Assembly: GCA_022592445.1 (NCBI GenBank)
Contig: JABYQR010000058.1
Location: 62,001-126,000 of the forward strand
Length of the DNA: 64,000 bases
Direction: 5' to 3'
From: Cytidiella melzeri
Taxonomy: Eukaryota > Basidiomycota > Agaricomycetes > Polyporales > Irpicaceae
Of the stretch, positions 1-13,065 are shown piece after piece. The notes beneath the pieces are model-generated. The model searched no databases, was not told the DNA's origin, and saw only the letters and a program-made list of their open reading frames with translations. The translations under genes were made by a program, and so were the position numbers. How positions within the stretch are numbered: position 1 is the stretch's first letter; every line of letters starts with the position of its first letter.

Positions 1-317
1 GTATCCACGCCGTGTCACTGCAGATACCCTCAACTATCCATTCTGGTGTCAGCTTATATCAGATCAATGCTGCCAACTTGCTGACAACGTCATATTGGCA
101 GGCTAGGCTGGTTGGGTGTGACAGTCAGCCACCGCGTCGGATGCCAGCCACATAACGTCCGTCAGCCCTGAGGCGGCTCGCGGATGGTCGTTTCTTCACA
201 TTGCCGGCGCCGTGCTCCAGTTTACACCTCTCAACTACCACCATCATATTGCTAAACGCATCCTCATCTCCTCACTCGCCCTAGTACCAAAGGTGTTCAG
301 CATCCTCAACGACCAAC
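1..317. other. Upstream non-coding stretch
   Basis: I see no convincing coding exon here. It precedes the first gene and probably holds its promoter and 5' UTR. Nothing recognisable such as a TATA box stands out. Confidence 0.4.
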
Positions 318-1781
318 ATGGATGGGATGAGGACTAGTAACAGATACCTCCGAGCGAGCCCTCCCCCTCATCCGATTACTATAGGGTCTAGCACTTCTCT
401 GCCGTCTACGCTGGTAAGCTTCTTTCCTGGGCCTTCTATAGCGGCTCACTTGACAAAGTCGCTTCCAGAGTCCTGGAGCCAGCGGGCAAAGTTCTGCGTA
501 TTTTCAACGTCGTACATTTCCTAGAGGGTACCATTCCAGTGAAAGCGCGCTTGGTATTGACCTCGACGATACCAGCCTGCTTATGGCCCTCTCCGAGCCG
601 ATGTTCACCACTTCGTCCTTGACGGTCTCTACAATCCCGACGCCTGTGTATCATGGTGATGATCCATTCGTCATCGCCGCCGAAGGGGGAGATCAGGCGG
701 GAGCTCCTGTCGTTCAAGTCAAGGTTGAAGAGAACATACTTGAAGAGCAGCTGCTTGACTCGAAGAAGAAGAAGAACTCCTTTCTCCGGGCAGTGAAGAA
801 AGCTGGCGCATCAGCCAGGAAGTTCGCCAGTAAGACGAAGAGCCTAACAAATGTATGTCGCGATACACTATTCTTCGTTCAGATAAACCTGAGAGCGTTA
901 TTCGAATTTTTAAGCGGCGAGAGCAGAAATTGTCCAAAGAAGACGTCCGAATCATTTTCGATGTGATCACTACTCCTCAGAATCTGTCCCCTTGGGCCTT
1001 TGATAGCACCGGGCCAGACGACGTCCTTGAAGATGAGGAAGAGCTAGGACTGATCGCTCTAGATGCCTCCTCAGACTCTTTGGCGGCCACTTTAGGATCG
1101 CCTCTCACGCTCTCGTCATTTCCTATCTCTCCTTCGCTGAAGGCTGCGAAGAGACTTTTGCCTCCTGCTTCATGGGAACGGAAATCGAAATCACCCTCTG
1201 GCGCACTCAACTTTGTCCTCAAGACTCTACTCAAGATAACTTTAGCCTTGCCGTACGCTCTTCTAGTGGGATTTATTCCATTTATCGCACCAACTCGTCT
1301 CTCTGCTGTCACATTCTCTCCTCTGTTCGGCTACGTCTCGCCACCACACTCGTCTTCTGAACGCCACCAGTACCTCATGAAAGCACTTCCTTGCCACGTA
1401 GGTCTCGCCTGCGGATTTACGATTGTCCTCAACTGGGAGCTTCTGCACGGATCGCGCCTTCTCTTTGTCGTTTTCAACATCGTCTTGCTGACGATCGCGT
1501 GGTGGATGTGGCATGATTACGACTCGGGGAGCTCAGCTTTGCGAGGTGCGGAACTCGGGGTGGACGATAAAGCAACGATCTGTGAGGTCTTCAAGGCCAC
1601 GGTCCCGGACTACGTACGCAACTCCATGTGCAGGGTCCCGTTGGCTGTTATCCAAGACCCGAATGTCAAGAAACACCGGTCAGAAGACTCGAGCATGGAA
1701 AGCGTTCAATTGGACATCACTCTTCCACTGAACGAATCGTCGCTGGACTCAATTCGTATTGTGGTTCAGTGCGATGACTAA
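318..1781 (+). CDS. Hypothetical multi-pass membrane protein
   Basis: I do not recognise this family. The model has three exons: 318-413, 469-852 and 927-1781, giving about 444 residues. Both introns (55 and 74 nt) have GTAAGC or GTATGT donors and CAG acceptors and keep the frame in phase 0, which supports the upstream start rather than the internal ATG at 583. The N-terminal third is Ser/Pro/Thr-rich and low complexity, followed by a basic Lys/Ala stretch. After about residue 240 come three hydrophobic segments (around LLKITLALPYALLVGFIPFI, a second near HVGLACGFTIVL and a third near LLFVVFNIVLLTIAWWMW), so the C-terminal half is probably in a membrane. A soluble acidic tail follows. It could be a lineage-specific endomembrane protein. 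No catalytic motif is visible. Confidence 0.6.
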
Positions 1782-2226
1782 GAGGCCACGATGATATGGA
1801 GTTCGAACTAGGTTTACAATGTTCTTTGCGAGCGGACAACACATGTGTCAGATATATGCTCTGCTCTGGTGGGAATATGGATTACAGTATTCGAACATAT
1901 GAGTGCTGGTTACAATTGGTCACAGGTAGCTGATCTAAGCGTACTTGTGGTAAGTGAAGGGTATCCTAAGTCTACTAAAACTACGGATGTATAGCGGAGG
2001 AAGCAAATGACGCGATCGGGTGGGATGTCTCTGTCCCATACCTTGAAAAGAGCGTAAGACTCCGGCGAAAGATGTGACGCGAACGCGGAGTGTAGAGATG
2101 CAATAAGGGGGCCAAGGACAATGACTTGAGGCAGATGATGCGTAAAATGAGGATAGCTGAACATACAGCTACAGAAGACCATCCAATCTCATGAACATAC
2201 TCTCCGTCAAACACCTGAAGCGGTCG
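1782..2226. other. Intergenic, convergent 3' ends
   Basis: This lies between the stop codons of two converging genes. No supported exon, RNA gene or repeat was found. It presumably contains both 3' UTRs and polyadenylation regions. Confidence 0.4.
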
Positions 2227-3278
2227 TCAGCGTCTTGCGACACGCTTGCGATCCCGACCTTCTTCCTCTACGTCCATATCGTCGGAGATGTGGGGTGAGT
2301 TGTGCTCGTTTGAGTCCCGCGCGAAAGCTGACGTCTGATTCCTCGAGCTCCTTGTACGACGCCTTGAGCTGGTAGAACCGGAAGAAGAGACACTTGCCAG
2401 GGACGATTCAGCGGTGATGGCTGCATGACGACGTTTCGACCCCGTTGATTCAGTCGTCGGGAAAGGGGACATATCAGGAGTCATGGGTGGCGGAATGATC
2501 GCTACCTGTGCATCGGCAGACGTTGAAATCAAAGGTGAGAATGCGCTTGAAGAGGCCATGACGGCTTCCTTCGCGTTCGCAAAAAGTCTCGTTCTTGAGT
2601 TGCGTGGTAGAGATAGAGTCGGCAAGGTAGTCTGTGGCCGGGATAGCATAGACGGTGAGGGTGTTGGCGAAGTAGGCTGCGTTGGAGCAGGCGCTGAGAC
2701 AGAGTTGGGAGGCGATAGAGGAGTCATTAACACCTTAAAAAGAGGTAAGAAAACGACAGAAAATGCAGCTGCGTAGCAAACTCACGAAATCTCTTGAACG
2801 CGCTGAAGATGCTGCGGGAATTGATGGTTTTGAAGCCAATGCAGGAGTCGACGGCGCTTTCGACTGTCTATCCCTTTCTCTATTGCTCTCTTCATCTTCC
2901 TCCTCCTCCTCTTCTCTTGACCTTAGAGCATCAAGCCTTGCTTCTAGGTAATCCATGACGCGTCCGATGGTCATGCCACTTCCGTTCGGGTCGCTTGACT
3001 CTCCGGCTGACACCCCTTGCTGAATCATCAGTAGAAGATCCTGGCAGGCTGCCGCATATCCAGAGTTATAAGCTCTCTTAGATGTGCGCAGAGATGACTT
3101 GTAGAGTGTTGTGATGCTCAACGCGGCAGCTGCGTGGGGGAAGCAGTCAATTTCATGTCTACGAATAGCTTGAGCAAATTGCCTATGACTTACCCTTGAA
3201 ATTGTTGAGCAGGTCCTTCTCCGCATTGACCAAGTTGGATGTCGGGAGCGAGGTTGCGAGGTTGGTGAGCGATTCCAT
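2227..3278 (-). CDS. HAPSTR1 (C16orf72/TAPR1)-like protein
   Basis: Three exons on the minus strand: 3278-3194, 3129-2786 and 2733-2227, about 311 residues. The 64-nt and 52-nt introns have good donors, and the first has a pyrimidine-rich ACGCAG acceptor. The first 90 or so residues read LLNNFKAAALSITTLYKSS followed by a stretch ending in an Arg-rich, Gly-containing helix and a 'MTIGRVMDYLEARLD' segment. This order resembles the conserved core of animal HAPSTR1/C16orf72, where an FQNAA..LYKES helix is followed by a second helix and a segment like ISFLCGK. The remainder is Ser/Pro-rich and ends in a basic RKR-containing tail, as in the animal protein. HAPSTR1 works with the HUWE1 ubiquitin ligase in stress responses. 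Whether the fungal protein does so is inference. The resemblance is recalled, not computed. Confidence 0.5.
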
Positions 3279-3489
3279 AAGGGTTGACGACGGTGAGCAG
3301 CTTGCGGTAGTGGTAAGTGCGACGCAGAACGCATGCCCGAGGGCCGAAACCGGCCACAATGAGCCCATGCACGTGAGGTCGATATGCCAAATCTGGTAGG
3401 TAGTCACGTTATGATCTCAAACGAGCTTGCGATTGAAAGTAGGCTGGACGTCGCTCTTCCCTCAAGGCTAGAGAGTAGGTTTCCAATTT

Positions 3490-3870
3490 GACAGAACACT
3501 CCATCATCGTCGAAAAGTTCGTCGTGCAATCCCTTCCACTACTTGGCATAACCTTTCGCTGTCTACATTATGCGGAACTCTGCCTCCTGCAATATAGACG
3601 CTGGCACCCGAGATCTCTCCCATATCCGACCATCCAGCCGAGCTCATATTGTGTATATTCTGCCTCTGTGCATGCTCGGCACTTGCTAGGCAAAGACGCA
3701 AACCTTGGAGCGTACAGAATAGCGAATGGTACTCGTGGACGAGGCTTGGTCTTGTATGCAGACTATAGTGCTCATTGTCAACCCAAAATTCGTACCCATC
3801 TCTACCTCCCCGTTCCCGGAGGATTTCTGGAAAAAGTGCTCAAGTGCTCTGTCACTGCTATAACGCATAG
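3490..3870 (+). pseudogene. Truncated tandem copy of the F-box gene 5' part
   Basis: This stretch aligns base by base with 4300-4685, the start of the downstream F-box gene. Both contain the same run around 'cgaatggtactcgtggacga', the same F-box-coding segment ('ccagccgagct') and the same 'ccatctctacct' block. Here the frame is broken: the F-box region reaches a stop soon after its first helix, and the 'cttgg' segment replaces coding sequence that is conserved in the intact gene. Similarity fades after about 3870, so only the 5' part (F-box plus about 60 codons) was duplicated. It is a decayed fragment and unlikely to encode a protein. Confidence 0.7.
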
Positions 3871-4201
3871 TACGCAAACACGTTGTGTCCACCATTGTGT
3901 GCCTCAAGGCTGAGCTCTTGTCTGATAGCCACTCTTCATACTTGCGATTTTTCAAGTCGATCCTACTCTCAGCTAATAAACACAAGTTTCTTGACTGGTT
4001 TATGGCAGTGATCACCTCGTTTGGGTTGAAAATTGACTGTTAGTGCCAGATACGGCAGGTGTCCACGCGAGGTTATTGAACTGGTGGCACTACTTACTAG
4101 CAGCTTGTCTCTCAACGTACTCAACCATCGCGTCCAACGTTCAAAGTTAAACACTCGACACGGACATCACTCCTGTCTCAAGGCTGAAGATTAGCACCAC
4201 T

Positions 4202-6161
4202 TTGTCAACGTACGAGACGTGGCTCTTTATTTCACCTGAGTCTTCAAAGGCTAACATGTGCGGTGTCCTACTTGACAGAGGAGAACAGACACTCCAGCAT
4301 TTCGAAGAGTCTATCGTGCACTCCGTTCCGCTCCCCAGCATAGACGGGAGAGCTTCTTCTGTCTCCATTATGCAAAATTCAGAGGAGCACCGGACTCTGC
4401 CTCTTGCAACATATACGCGGCCGGCATCGGAGGTCTCTCCCATATTCAACCTTCCAGCCGAGCTTTTATTGCGTATATTTCACCTCTATGCGTACTCGAC
4501 ACTTGTCAGGCAAAGACACAAACATTGGAGTGTACATAACAACGAATGGTACTCGTGGACGAAATTTGGACGCGTATGCAGGCTATGGCGCTCCTTGTTG
4601 ATTCAAAATTCGTATTTGTGGAGCCATCTCTACCTTCCCGTTACCAGTCGATTTCTCAGAAAAGCGCTCAAGTACTCTGGTGAACGAAAGCTTGTTCTAG
4701 TGCTCGATGAACAGTATTCTCTTATGGACCACCAGAACGTTCGGATTCTAAAGATTCTCGGCAGCGGCCGAGTCGAGGAGCTTCACCTCCGGTGTCGCTC
4801 TCCTCACTCGTTCCTACTTGATGCCGCTATACCGACATACCATCACCTTTCAAGGCTCTTCTTGTCGATAGGATCAAACTCATCTCACGGTGCCATTTTC
4901 CCTCCTTCGGACTCGAAGTCGTTTCCCATGCTCACCGAGCTTCATGTGCGTCATGTGGTTTTATCTTGGAGCCGGATGGCCAGTCTTGGCATGCTCCAAA
5001 TTCTCGCCGTGGATTACTCTTGCAGCAACGGCCTTGAGTATGGGCTCGAGGTCATAGATGTGTTGCAAGCCCTTCAGGCGATGCCGCTTCTTCGCCACCT
5101 TAGCCTCGCCGCCGTGTTTGAAGTTACAAAGCTGGATCTCGACGGCGAACCCCTCCAAATGCCTGCTGTCACTCTGCATAACCTCGAAAAATTTGTGTTC
5201 GCTGGTGAAGACCGCCATGAGTCTGATATGCTCTTCAACCATATCCGCTTTCCCGGAGCCACAGCAGTCAAACTGCGCTGTGACACACCTTCCATTACCG
5301 TACCTGGTATCTCAAAGCTGCTTGATTCTAGAGCATGGAGCACCCGAAAGCCCATACACAAGTTTTACATCTACATCGGACACGCCGGCCCAAGTTTTCT
5401 TCGTGGTCGAGCGGCCGCACCTTCTACCACAGCACGACGAGACCCGCGTATGCCATACGACTGTGAGATTGAATTCCCCAAAGCGGTCTTGATAGCTGAT
5501 CCTTGGAATCTCATGATGTCAGGGGCGCTCTCACTTCTACCTCTCACTCCCGTTCGGTGCCTATCTATCTCCTTTGGTCATGGAGGGCTACAGTCGGCCA
5601 GGCACAATCCTGATCCACGTTTCCTTACCGCAGCAATGCCTGCAGTGGAGGTGTTGCGTCTTGCTGGATCGATGAAGAGTTTTTGCGCGTTGGAAGATTA
5701 TTTGGCGACCCCTTACAAGACCAAACAGTGGAGCGCTACAAACAATCTACCCATAACCTGCGTATTTCCTCACGTCACGACTCTCGAGATACGCAACTGT
5801 GTCTTCACACCGTGCACGCACCAGGGCGACAACCATTACGGCTGTGTAAACGCCCTTCGTGAGGTGCTGGAACTCCGAAAAACCAGCATCTGTGCTCCCT
5901 TGAAACATCTTCGCGTCTCGCGATGTCACAACTTTGACTGGAAGTCCTCGCAAATTCTACAGCAGGTAGTTCCTCGTTTAACCTGGGATGAACAACGGCT
6001 CGATATGACTAATTGTCAACTTCCTGATATTGAATATGGGTGAGCATGTTGATTTTGTTACATACACAATGACCTTTGCTCATTGTATATGTAGCCGCGA
6101 CCTCCCGCAGAGCTGGAGGAACTTGTGGGCAGACATCGACGCGGGAAAAGATGCCGACTAG
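4202..6161 (+). CDS. F-box protein with leucine-rich C-terminal region
   Basis: Two exons, 4202-6039 and 6095-6161, joined by a 55-nt intron, giving about 634 residues. The F-box is clear near residue 83 (NLPAELLLRIFHLYA), followed by the usual 'FGRVCRLWRSLLIQNSYLWS' helix pair. F-box proteins bind Skp1 and bring substrates to SCF ubiquitin ligases. The rest is the irregular LRR-like fold common in Agaricomycete F-box proteins, with repeated leucine-spaced blocks such as LRHLSLAAVF and LEIRNCVFT. The final 21 residues come from the last exon. The start is uncertain: an internal ATG at 4370, closer to the F-box, is equally plausible because family members usually begin 20-60 residues before the motif. 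A broken tandem copy lies just upstream. Confidence 0.75.
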
Positions 6162-6327
6162 AAGTTGAGCAGATTATAGCGCAGGGGAACATTTAGATCC
6201 ATCCTCACCCGTGCATAGGAACTTGAAGTGCGCCAACAGCTTGCTCGCTCATACCTTCCATCTCTCACTGTTGACATTCCAAAAACTGCATATTATTGTC
6301 TCGGCGCAAGTAGTGTTTCTTGATCAT

Positions 6328-7962
6328 TCATGCTATCATGCCCACAAACGGATTGAAATTGTAGTCCGTACACGTCTGCTCAACGTAAACGCTCCCGTAG
6401 CCGTCCTTGACCTTCACGCCACTGCTCAAGATCTGAAAGTACGGAATTTGACTATCCTCAGCGGGAAACGGCACACTTCCGAGCGAGACTTCGTTTCCGT
6501 GGGCAGTAAACTCAGCATGAGAGGAACCGATATCGAGTGTGACCGTAGCATCTGTTGCCACCATGGCGAGCGCGAAAACCTCGTCCGCCGGGAAGTTAGC
6601 ATTGCGAGGCGGGGCGGTGACGCCACCGGTACATACAGCACCCTTTGGGTTCTTGCGATACCAGAAAACGACCTGATCCTCCTATTTGCAACGATGGTTA
6701 GCACGTGAACGAACTAGTGAGACGAAAAAACGGACAGTGATAGTTGGCTGAGTATCAGTCTTGTACCAGCTGATGTAATACTGCGCGACGGTCCTCCAGG
6801 GAGAATGGTCTTGGCCATCGACATAGGTCGCGTTACCAATGTTGATATTGCTGTTCAGGTCGGCAATGTAATGTGACTCGCCGTAGTCGTTCCAGGTGAC
6901 GATTTCGACGATATCAGGTTTGATCTGGACTGTTTCCAATGGCTGCGTCTAGTCAGTGGGTCCGGAGGAAGTGCTGATAATACGTACGGGCTTGCTGCCA
7001 CCTGTAATTCCACAGCGTGTCTGAATACTCGACCCAGTTTTGGTCAGCTGAGAGGTCTTTGTATTGCCATGGGGAGACGGCTGCCGCCAGGGTTCGCTTT
7101 AGTAGCGGGTCGCAATCCCAGCAAGGTAAGAAACGCACCCATTATGTACGGACCAGTTCGTTGTTTCATTGCACTTTGGTATGCAACGTCGGTATCTGTA
7201 GTTAGGTTCGCGAGGACGTCATTAGGCCTGTAAACGACGCAATGAGCAGGTATTCCTGTTACGAGTGAAAGTGAAAGTGAAACGTAACTAACCAGGACCA
7301 CCAGTTCATGAACCCATCGATACTCGGATAAGTACTTAGCAAGCTGCTAGCCAGGCTAGGGTCCCTGAAAGTCGTGAAAGCTGGAGCGAGGCTGATGCTG
7401 ACTCCTTGATCAGCCAAACCACTCTTGAAACCACTCCAGAACGCGTCATTTGCATAGCTTCCCGTATCGCCAGAGTAGGTCGACACGAGCACGTCGCCTT
7501 TCCATTGGAATTGGGCCGGAGACCCAGCGTGGGCAACAACGATGGAGATCATGTCGGAGACAGACCAGGTGTAGGACATGTCAAAGGAGATGAAGAGTTT
7601 GAAATCTGGATTGCTGAACGTCGCTGCAGCAGCATAAGCGTCGAATAGCTTCGAAGCCTCGTAATCGTTGGCGTTCATGTTCAAAGCTACTGGATTGTAA
7701 GTATACCACGGCGTTCAAGCAACGCAATAAATTATGGCTGACCGAACCCATCGATGCCAATGGATCGAGCACTGGCCATGTCGTTTTCCCAGTCACTTTG
7801 AGCGAACGAGTACGCCTCGTCGAGCTAAAACACGCGTGTTTAGTGGCAAATCTCGAGGTCTATAATAATTAAGCTTACCATCCAATGCGCGAAAACGAGC
7901 TGAGCAGTAGCAAATTTGGCGATGTAGAGCAGCCCAAGTAGTAACTGGATTATCACCGTCAT
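6328..7962 (-). CDS. Glycoside hydrolase family 71 alpha-1,3-glucanase
   Basis: Seven exons on the minus strand: 7962-7879, 7824-7743, 7686-7293, 7227-7139, 7080-6988, 6929-6736 and 6681-6328. They join in frame to about 429 residues, the normal size for a GH71 enzyme without an extra binding domain. The first 20 residues (MTVIIQLLLGLLYIAKFATA) are a secretion signal, followed directly by LVFAHWM, the usual start of the mature domain. Further family hallmarks are DGFALNMN, FKLFISFDMS, NWWSW and DIVEIVTWNDYGESHY. GH71 enzymes cleave alpha-1,3-glucan (mutan) of fungal cell walls outside the cell. Likely roles are wall remodelling or attack on other fungi. The second intron has an unusual GTCAGC donor but restores the conserved sequence exactly. 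All six introns are 54-65 nt. Confidence 0.92.
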
Positions 7963-8770
7963 ACTTTGCTATTGCACCTAGTAAAGTAGCACGCTACGAG
8001 AGGGATAAGAAAGGCAAGGGGAGGAGGAATCAGTAGGTCTTATGCTTTGTTGGAGTCATGCCGATGGGTTATATCATCAGCCAGACAAGCTTTTCTGAAC
8101 TGCACAGAGATGATGCGATCTAGGAATAGCGTCCTGCTGGAACAAGAACTACAGCTCAAGGACATCTGACTTCTGAGCTCGTGGGTACCTATTCAAAGTA
8201 TCAAAAGGGTGAATCCTCGGCGAAGAAAGTTTTGTAGTCATAGCTGATGAAGGTTGCATGACATACCCACGACAATTTTGACCGGCCAACACATGCCGGA
8301 AATCCTGTGCTTCGAGTTACAGAACCAAGCCTGTATCTAGCGTTACGGATGCGAGCAACAGGACGAAATTGAGAGCCACCATATCACATCAAGATATCTT
8401 CCTAGAACATAAGATTGTGGAGTAGCCAGTTCATCGTTCATCATGAACACATAGCAGCTGACCACTCACCACTAATGCCTCAGACAGCACGCCGTGCACA
8501 TGGATCAGCCAGTGTTGGGAGAAGGAGATGTCCGGGATCTATGGATAACAGACTGCAGCTCGAATATGGCTTACAATCGCAAGAGAAGAATCGAATACAG
8601 CTACAACATGATGAGTGTATGAACACATCAATAGAAATTCATAAGAGGAGGTTACGCTAAGCTCCCCAAGGCAGAGCAGACGGGCGGTCTAATCTCTTGC
8701 CTGAGGATCTCTTGTCTGGGTTTCACAATATTCGCACCAACTGGGGAAAGGTGAGATGGTGGTCGGTAAA
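7963..8770. other. Intergenic
   Basis: This lies between the GH71 start and the stop of the condensin gene. I found no exon with splice support and no repeat. The part next to 7962 should be the GH71 promoter. Confidence 0.4.
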
Positions 8771-11700
8771 CTAGAAGTCGGAATCTTCTGAGTCTTCGGA
8801 GCCAACGACGATTGATACATGATCTCCTCGAGTTCGGCGATGATTAGGACGGACATCCATCCCAGATGAAGCGGCGGATTCTCTGTCCCCTTCCAAATAA
8901 TGTGCACGAGCTTTTCCTGCAACGATCGGTTTTGTCACAGGAAGGCGATGACGCTTGAACTCGGTATCACGTCTAAGTGATGGTATAAGCTCTATGCTCA
9001 TGAAACAGAGTATTCATACGCACTGGGGGCCAGTCGTTCGCATCTTCTTAGAAGCCTTGAAGGGTAGCACCTTGAATTTGTTGTCTTCACGATGCCTGAT
9101 CATTGATACACCCGGAGATGGCGTCGGTAGCAAAGATGAAGACGGCGAAGGAGAAGGGGTCCTAATGTGCTGTTAGTTCCGTACATAATTTGTCTTTGTG
9201 ATGACAAACCTTGAAAGCGGCGGGCCTACACTTCTCGAGGGACTCGCATCGTGCACATCATCACTAATCTCTAGTGATGTAGATCTGTACACAGCCAAGT
9301 CATTGACCTGACGATGAACATTTGAACGTTTGAAACACACCTCGCCTTGCGTCGCACAGATGGTTTCATGGGGCTAATCTTCCTCCCGCGAGATGGCCGT
9401 TCCTCCTCTTCCGATTCATCATCTGTGTCACGATCTGAACTGGGCTCGGGGGACGGTGAGCGCGTTTGCACAATTCTCCGTATGTCGAGATATTGAGAAT
9501 CGTCCGCATGCTCCCTGACATCCAGGCTCTTCAGCTGCTTCGATAATTGCTTGAAAACCTTTGCCTTGAATTTCGCCACTGCCTTCTGAGCTAGCACATC
9601 GTCCAACGAACACTGTGGCAGACAATCATCTCAGCTGACGTGGTAATTTCTGAATACGAGTTGAGCACACCTTTCCGATATTCTCCAACAAAATTCTCAA
9701 ACAGAGTAAAGTGCATGGATCGGGAGTAGAAGGCAAATACAGCTTGGGAAGCATTTGACAGCTCAGTTTACGTCCGACTTCAGCCCCGTATCAGATTTTG
9801 CACATCAGTACCGCAAGATGAGCCTGAGGGTACTGACTTGTGCGATCATCGTCGTAGCAAGCCTTCAATATATCAATTGCAAGATTTAGGTGGATGTCTT
9901 CAGATCCAGGTCTCGCGGAAGACCTATATGACACCGAGGACGTTAGTGAGACAGAAATCACACGAAAAGCAATATGGACGCTAACGTACCCCGATGCGCG
10001 CCTTTGCGGATCTGTCCAGTCCAGGAACAATGTACAGAACTGAATGGGTGTGATCATGCTCTGGCCTGGTTCCAATTCATCGTACACTTGTGTGATCAAC
10101 TCAAAGACGATGAAGAAGATCTGTGGCAAATGTTAACGCCATATGGTTACAACACCTGAACATAGAAACTCACGGACTGCATGCGACATTGGTTGGCATA
10201 CGAGCTGTAACAGTATGCGGGAATAAAGCACGAGAGACATTGCCGCAATTCTTGATTTCCTGAGTTAGCCGGAGACACGAATGCCAACACGAGCGCCGCC
10301 AGTGCCTGTCACGAGAGTTAACAACGTCTATGTTTGTCGGACTAGACATTGAGATTCGTACCCGCTCGTCGGTTACGATTCCGTTCAACATGAGCTTTGA
10401 TAGTCCGACGCAAATCGTAGCTCGCACGGAGGAAGATTCTTCCTGCTCGAACGTCTGCAACAGAAAAGAGAGAATCTGTTCTGTCTGCAGTTCAGAGAGG
10501 TAGGAATATCAACAATCACGCCAGCTACTCCGAGTCAAAGTCGCTTACCGTCTCCTTGGACCTCTGAAAGAAAGCGCTGCAGTGCATCAACAGTAAGTCG
10601 AGCACGATCTGCAAAACTTTGGTTTTGAGGCCTTCCGAAGCGTGCTGTGATTGATTGCAGAACAAGGGGAACGACTGGAGTGCCATGTCCTGCCCAGTCA
10701 ACATTAGCATTGAGTGGGGTTGTTTGAGATACATTGAGAAGCATTATTACTCACTTTCGAAGTGAGACTGCACAGGCCTAGGGCAACCAGCCCCAGCTCA
10801 CGATGACTTGCTTGGTCTCGAGTGATGGATGGGATTATCAAGTCGCTCACAATGCCCTCGAGAACAGAGTGCTCGTGGAATTGCTACCATCCGGGTGGTC
10901 AACGACAACTCAGCATCAAGAGTCAAAGCAGAACTTACGCCATTGACACGCTTCATCATCGCAATGCATAGAGAGAGACATCTTAAGTCGATCTCATCAG
11001 CGCGCAATTTCTCTTGGCGCGTCCACTCGCGTGTAGGTCGTTTCTGCGTGCCGAGCTTGCTGTTGTTGATTGTCCTACTACGGGTAACCTCCACTTCCGA
11101 CTCCTGATCGATTTCAGTGGCGAATGGTATGAGTGGTCCAATGCGCTCACCTCTGAAGCCTCGTCGTCGTCCTCTTCTTGGCCCTCAAATAGACTGTCAC
11201 GCAACTCCACCATAACCTCGACAGTGACTTTGATCATTTCCCGCTCATCCGTTGTCGCCTTGAGGACTTCGACGCAGGTATCGATGAGTGATTCCGGCAG
11301 GTATTCAACGCCAATAATCGTCCCTATATGGATGGTTAAGATGCCACTGGACAGCGCGTGTGATGGATATAACACTGACGGATGACCAAAAACATCTTTC
11401 GTCGCCCAATCTCGTCCGAATAGTCCAAGCAACAAGCGATCTTGAGCAGCTCACTGAAAACGCATATTCCCTGAACGAGTAACTCTTCGCACTCTTCAAG
11501 AGCCAGGACGTTCTCTTCATCGTCCGAATCAGTTTCCCCATCGTTGCCTCTCAATTTGATTATTTCAAGCTCCTCTATGGTGTCCAGCATGCGATTGCAG
11601 GCCTCCTGTACATAGTACGCAAACGCCGTTACAACTGGGATGGTCGAATTTTCCATGACACAGCTGGTGTTGATCCCGATGCCTGAGCAAGATGCGTCGA

Positions 11701-13065
11701 CAGAGTTCGGCGACGTGTATTCGATAAAGCAGCGTGCAAACACCGCAGCCTCAGGCGTCAATGCTCGCCAATAGTCATCTAGTGAAGGAATGTCAAGCTG
11801 AGTGGACGTGAAAAAGACGAAGCTAGGCATACCAGAAAACGTAACTTTGGATACTACGGATGCCCTCGTTGCAAAGATCGAGCGCAAGGCGTCGGTAGCA
11901 ATTGAGATGCCATCCTCACTCGTAAGATCGAAGAGTTTCAAGAACTGCATTGCGTCCGCAATGAAGTCAGAGGCTCCATCACCGCGCGCCAAGGCAAACC
12001 AGCCGTCGACTAGCTCAGCAGCGGCTGCCTTGACCTTGTCATCCCTGTCACCGAGGCCATCGCGGACTAACGTCTCTCGTTGAGCTATAGTCAACTGTGC
12101 AGGATTGAAGTGGAAGAGCGCTTTGCTGAAGACAAGCGAACGTATGCAGGGGTCGACGTCGCGTGTGCGAGTGAGGATAATGGGGAGAGTACTAGGCATA
12201 AGCGGAATGCTGGCTAGAGCCAAGCGTCGAACTTCTCTATATAAGCGTTCAGCCTGAGTAATCAACTTGATACAACGTCTCATACGTACGATGCACTGTC
12301 ACTGCAAAGGGAGTACAAGATATTCCCTAGAATGCTCTCTTCGTCTATTTCTGCATCAATGCCATTCGTGTCGCTACCCATGAGCTTCGTGAGCGCCAAA
12401 ACAGCTTGTGAGCGTATGGCGGCCTCTTTGTCACGCATGCGTTCCAGTAAAGCGTGTCGAAGTTCCTCGTAAACATCCTCGCTAAGCTAAATTGAGTAAT
12501 CTAGCGACGAGGGAAGAGAGGGACGCGTACTCTAGCTCTCCTAAGTGCGCGATTAACTCTGCTACTGTACCTACGGAGCGAAAGCGTACGCTTTTGTCCT
12601 TGGCTTCGAACCCTTGCAGAAGAAACTTGAGCAGCTGAGCAACAAATCTGGAGACTGGAGTTTCTGAGTCTTCTTCGTCAGTGGAAGATCTCGAGGGGGT
12701 TGGTGCAGAGAGGCCTGAACAAAGGAGAATGGGTGAGATCGTCGACCTCGCTGACCACAGGCAGACCCGCACGGACCTTTATCTGAGATATACGCAACAT
12801 ATGCTCCCACAAACTTCATCACTCTGTCCGCTGGCAAAACGCCCTTCTTCACCACCAGCACGCGTCCCAACATGTCCACGAACACCTTGGTAAAGCGACG
12901 CTCTCCCACTGGTCGTTGAGTTCTGTCTGTCAGTTTTTGAACAGACGCAACCGATTTGGTGTGTATCTTAAGCAGAGAAACACTGTTCTTCCGGTGATTT
13001 GCTGTGGAGACTTGAACTTGGTCGAAAATCGCAGAAACCTCTCGGAATAACGCCTCTAACGCCAT
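8771..13065 (-). CDS. Condensin complex subunit 3 (CAP-G/Cnd3/Ycg1)
   Basis: A large multi-exon gene read from 13065 to the TAG at 8773-8771, about 1000 residues. The N-terminus (MALEALFREVSAIFDQVQ), then a segment with ERRFTKVFVDMLGRVLVVKK, is followed by HEAT-type helices such as SRFVAQLLKFLLQGFEAKDK and DVYEELRHALLERMRDKE. Later exons keep the subunit 3 pattern: SFPLFCNQSQ with KVLQIVLDLL, then CLSCFIPAYCYSSYANQC. The tail is acidic and basic with an SPSPEPSSDRDTDDESEEEE stretch and ends EDSEDSDF. Condensin compacts mitotic chromosomes; this HEAT subunit binds DNA together with the kleisin. Splicing was checked at several junctions: a 49-nt intron gives GELDEDVYEELR and another gives ISDKGLSAPTPS. 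Exact borders of the smaller 3' exons remain approximate. Confidence 0.88.
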
